Source: Cellvibrionaceae bacterium
Lineage (GTDB): Bacteria > Pseudomonadota > Gammaproteobacteria > Pseudomonadales > Cellvibrionaceae
DNA length: 64,000 bases
Direction: 5' to 3'
Assembly (NCBI GenBank): GCA_028281575.1
Contig: JANQJP010000046.1
Span: 44,133 to 108,132 of the forward strand
Position 1 is the first letter of the stretch. Each line of letters starts with the position of its first letter. Position numbers and translations under genes: made by a program. Below are positions 61,595 through 64,000 of this stretch, in pieces. The notes under the pieces were generated by a model, which saw only the letters and a program-made list of their open reading frames with translations, searched no databases and had not been told where the DNA came from.

Positions 61595-62566
61595 TCAACT
61601 TAGATCGTCGCCATCACCATTGAGTTCTTTGACTAACTCATTTGTCGCCTTTATAAGCGCATCTGTGATGCTGGGCTCGTTCGCTGAGTGCCCCGCATCA
61701 CGAATAATGTGCAATTCAGCGTCTGGCCAAGCTTGATGGAGTTCGGTCGCATTGTCGAGTGGACAAACAATATCGTAACGGCCATGAATAATCACGCCGG
61801 GGATTCCCGCCAACTTAGCCGCATTTTTTAGAACCTGATCGGGCTCAATAAAACATTGATTGACGAAATAATGAGCCTCTATGCGCGCAAGGGATATCGC
61901 GAGATGAGGATCGCTGTAGTTTGCGACCACGTCGGGATGGGGCCGCAAAGTCGCGCAGCGGCCCTCCCACAATGACCACGCCTTCGCCGCGGCCATCTTG
62001 GCTAACTCGTTGTCACCCGTTAGCTTTTTGTAATACGCCTGCATGAGTTCGCCACGATCTTCTTTGGGGATCGGTTGCAAAAAATCGCGCCAATAGTCTG
62101 GAAAAATTCGATCGGCACCATCTTGATAAAACCAATGTAAGTCCTTGTCTCTGCACAAAAAAATGCCGCGCAAGACCAGGGCCCGAACGCGCTCAGGATA
62201 CGCTTGAGCATAGAGCAAGCTAAGCGTAGAGCCCCAAGACCCACCAAATAGAACCCATTGTTCTATATCCAAGTATTGGCGAATCTTTTCAATGTCTTCG
62301 ATAAGCTTGTCTGTAGTATTATCGCGCAGCTCAGCGTGCGGCTTGGAGCGTCCGGCACCGCGCTGATCGAACAGGATAATGCGGTATTTTTGCGGATCAA
62401 AAAAGCGTCGGTCTGAGCTGTTAGATCCGCCTCCAGGCCCGCCGTGGACAAACAACACGGGCAAACCGTTTGGATCGCCGCTCTCTTCAATATAAAGCGT
62501 ATGCATCTCGCTCACGCTCAGATCATGACGCTTGTAGGGTTTAATCTCTGGAAAAAGAGGGGTCAT
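61595..62566 (-). CDS. pip: Proline iminopeptidase Pip, 323 aa
   Basis: An alpha/beta-hydrolase that releases N-terminal proline. VLFVHGGPGGGSNSSDRRFFDPQKYRIILFDQRGAGRS, WVLFGGSWGSTLSLLYAQAYPERV (nucleophile Ser), IIHGRYDIVCPLDNA (Asp) and DAGHSANEP (His) are the S33 signatures. I use the ATG at 62566 (MTPLFPEIKPYKRHDL), the usual start. The frame to 62596 is not supported. Confidence 0.94.
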   Translation of the reverse strand: MTPLFPEIKPYKRHDLSVSEMHTLYIEESGDPNGLPVLFVHGGPGGGSNSSDRRFFDPQKYRIILFDQRGAGRSKPHAELRDNTTDKLIEDIEKIRQYLDIEQWVLFGGSWGSTLSLLYAQAYPERVRALVLRGIFLCRDKDLHWFYQDGADRIFPDYWRDFLQPIPKEDRGELMQAYYKKLTGDNELAKMAAAKAWSLWEGRCATLRPHPDVVANYSDPHLAISLARIEAHYFVNQCFIEPDQVLKNAAKLAGIPGVIIHGRYDIVCPLDNATELHQAWPDAELHIIRDAGHSANEPSITDALIKATNELVKELNGDGDDLS

Positions 62567-62639
62567 AAATAAGGCCCAAATCTGTCGACAAAGCAAACGG
62601 TAGTTCGTTTAGTTTAGTTTCTTTTCGTCGTACATGCTT

Positions 62640-62658
62640 AGGCATGTTCACACTAATT
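62640..62658 (+). repeat. Dispersed 20-bp repeat, copy F
   Basis: AGGCATGTTCACACTAATT differs from copy B mainly near its 5' end, where it is one base shorter, and matches the last 14 bases exactly. It lies about 74 bases upstream of the pip start. Confidence 0.45.
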
Positions 62659-62742
62659 CTCCGACACCTGGAGTCTGTCGTATATTGCGCCACTTAGAAC
62701 CGCACACCTTATGTTTAATACCGGTGAAAAAACCCGACAAAT

Positions 62743-63285
62743 TTACTCAAAAATAAGCTCTCGCATCTGATGTTCACAATAAAAACTCTGCGTATCACAC
62801 ACCTCAAGTATCAGATATAAGACCTCAGGAATATCATAAAAAAGCGGCGCGATATCCACCCGTCCGCTCGTCGCAACAGACTCCGGCAGATCGCACTCAA
62901 GCGACAAGTCAGCACTGTATTGACAGAATTGATAACTATCTTGCCCACACTGTCTCTGCCCACCACACACAGCTGATGATACTAGCGTGCTATATTCGAG
63001 CGAGGGCACGTCGTTTATCCTTAAATCAACGCGATAATTGGTACCAGCACCCACATCCCAATAAAGCTCAAAAAACCCAGAATCTTCAAATGGGGAGATA
63101 AACAGAGGCCCGCCGCTCAAATATTCAGAAGTATTGCCATAGGAATCGACGACATGAAATGCATTTAAAACAGGTGCGTGCTGAGATAAACGCTCGCTAT
63201 ATTCACTCGTGTAGTAATGCTCATGACAGGCGGAGAGCGGCAAGACAACCGCCAACAAAGGCAAATTCAGCAACATCATTCTCAT
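62743..63285 (-). CDS. Hypothetical lipoprotein, 180 aa
   Basis: The N-terminus MRMMLLNLPLLAVVLPLSAC ends in a lipobox (LSAC). The mature part has several cysteines (CGGQRQCGQDSYQFCQY, CDLPE, CDTQSFYCEH) that could form disulfides in the periplasm. I do not recognise a domain. A strong AGGAGG precedes the ATG. It sits between pip and tatC, on the same strand. Confidence 0.65.
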   Translation of the reverse strand: MRMMLLNLPLLAVVLPLSACHEHYYTSEYSERLSQHAPVLNAFHVVDSYGNTSEYLSGGPLFISPFEDSGFFELYWDVGAGTNYRVDLRINDVPSLEYSTLVSSAVCGGQRQCGQDSYQFCQYSADLSLECDLPESVATSGRVDIAPLFYDIPEVLYLILEVCDTQSFYCEHQMRELIFE

Positions 63286-63332
63286 AGGTATCCTCCTTTG
63301 CTGAGAAACACCTTAAAGAAGCGAAACTGAAT

Positions 63333-64000
63333 CTAATCTGAATCGACGTTTTCTTGATCCATTTTATTTTTTAATAATACATCACCAAAAAAAAGTCCCG
63401 CCTCAAACAACAACCACATTGGAATAGCGAGCAGCAGCTGCGAAATAACATCGGGAGGTGTCATAAGCATGCCCAAGACAAAGCAAACGACAACTACGTA
63501 ACGACGTTTGGAGGCGAGTTCTTTGGCGGAAATAAATTCACCATAAATAAGTAGCAGAGTGGCTATCGGAATTTCAAAAGCAATACCGAAAGCAAAAAAC
63601 AGCTTGATAACAAAGTTCATGTAACTACTAATATCGGTCATGATAGCAACGCTCTCGGGACCGATAGAGGTAAAAAAATTAAAAACGAGTGGAAAAACAA
63701 TGTAGTAGGCAAATGCAGTGCCTGCGTAAAACAAAAAAATACTTGAAGCCAGAATGGGAAGTGCAATACGCTTTTCTCTCGCATACAACGCCGGCGCGAT
63801 AAACAACCAAAGCTGATACAAAATAAAGGGCACGCTAATATATATCGCCGCATATAACGTCATTTTGAACGGCGTCAAAAAGGGCGCAGCGACATCAGTG
63901 GCAATCATCGTATTATTTTCAGGTAAAAATTGCTGCAACGGTGCAGCAACAAACTCGTAGATCTCGTTGGCAAAACTAAACAGTGCCAAAAAAACGATAG
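63333..64000 (-). CDS. tatC: Twin-arginine translocase subunit TatC (3' part, cut by window edge)
   Basis: TatC is the receptor and core of the Tat export channel. The visible part begins ALFSFANEIYEFVAAPLQQFLP and includes APFLTPFKMTLYAAIYISVPFILYQLWLFIAPALYAREKR (typical first periplasmic loop and second helix) and FVLGMLMTPPDVISQLLLAIPMWLLFE. The first cytoplasmic part and helix 1 run off the right edge. tatA and tatB would be expected beyond the window. Confidence 0.93.
   Translation of the reverse strand, partial: IVFLALFSFANEIYEFVAAPLQQFLPENNTMIATDVAAPFLTPFKMTLYAAIYISVPFILYQLWLFIAPALYAREKRIALPILASSIFLFYAGTAFAYYIVFPLVFNFFTSIGPESVAIMTDISSYMNFVIKLFFAFGIAFEIPIATLLLIYGEFISAKELASKRRYVVVVCFVLGMLMTPPDVISQLLLAIPMWLLFEAGLFFGDVLLKNKMDQENVDSD

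Noticed and set aside
1..64000. CRISPR arrays, rRNA or tRNA genes, intact insertion sequences
   Set aside because: No regularly spaced repeats, rRNA-like blocks, tRNA cloverleaf patterns or transposase frames were recognised by eye.

Overview
The window looks like chromosome of a marine-type gammaproteobacterium of the Cellvibrionales kind (Teredinibacter/Saccharophagus/Cellvibrio relatives). I infer this from gene order and protein families, not from a database search. The blocks nudE-yrfG-hslR-hslO, pilGHIJK-chpABC, gshB-tonB-algH-ruvX, pilTU, yggS-proC-yggT-metX-metW-rdgB and pxpABC are familiar housekeeping or twitching-motility neighbourhoods of Pseudomonas-like gammaproteobacteria. I saw no rRNA, tRNA or CRISPR array and no intact transposase.

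Layout. 1-659 is the 5' part of a membrane sensor with an extracytoplasmic Cache-like domain, cut by the left edge. 661-7685 is a small accessory, defence-like block: a DEDDh exonuclease, a hypothetical gene whose membrane-anchor segment is cut off by an in-frame TGA, a large helicase-phospholipase D protein of the Mokosh type II kind, a decayed second copy of the exonuclease, and a lone JetD-like (Wadjet) protein. The helicase gene is visibly A/T-richer than its surroundings. 7698-11421 holds small membrane/coiled-coil genes, then nudE, yrfG, hslR and hslO. 11481-23672 (minus strand) is the complete-looking Pil-Chp chemosensory cluster that controls type IV pili (pilG, pilH, pilI, pilJ, pilK, chpA, chpB, chpC). 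23977-26951 is gshB-tonB-algH-ruvX. 26969-29207 holds the pilus retraction ATPases pilU and pilT. 29390-35551 runs yggS-proC-yggT-metX-metW-DUF4426-rdgB-retropepsin-like protease.

35600-43822 is a mosaic of small regulated units: a spondin-domain secreted protein, thioesterase plus cupin, a MarR regulator divergent from a membrane protein/DUF2141 pair with two palindromic operators between them, an ECF sigma/anti-sigma/two DUF4252 proteins operon, pgk, a second retropepsin-like protein and a lipase-like hydrolase. 43839-49961 is central metabolism and oxidoreductases (serA, rpiA, ilvA, aldo-keto reductase, GGCT-like protein, Gfo/Idh/MocA protein). 50445-53624 is a compact lipid operon (acyltransferase, desaturase, dedicated acyl carrier protein, ketoacyl synthase) preceded by a long, strongly structured leader. 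53628-64000 holds an ABC exporter, small conserved genes, yqaB, an outer-membrane protein, pxpCBA, dtd, pip, a lipoprotein and the 3' part of tatC.

Most interesting non-genic signals: (i) the structured leader at about 50261-50399 before the lipid operon, which looks like an attenuator or riboswitch; (ii) a ~20-bp dispersed repeat (consensus AGGGCCTGTTAACACTAATT) found six times, four of them directly before start codons, with two copies as inverted repeats bounding the defence block; (iii) a perfect 11-bp hairpin over the start region of the retropepsin gene; (iv) paired operators at the MarR locus.
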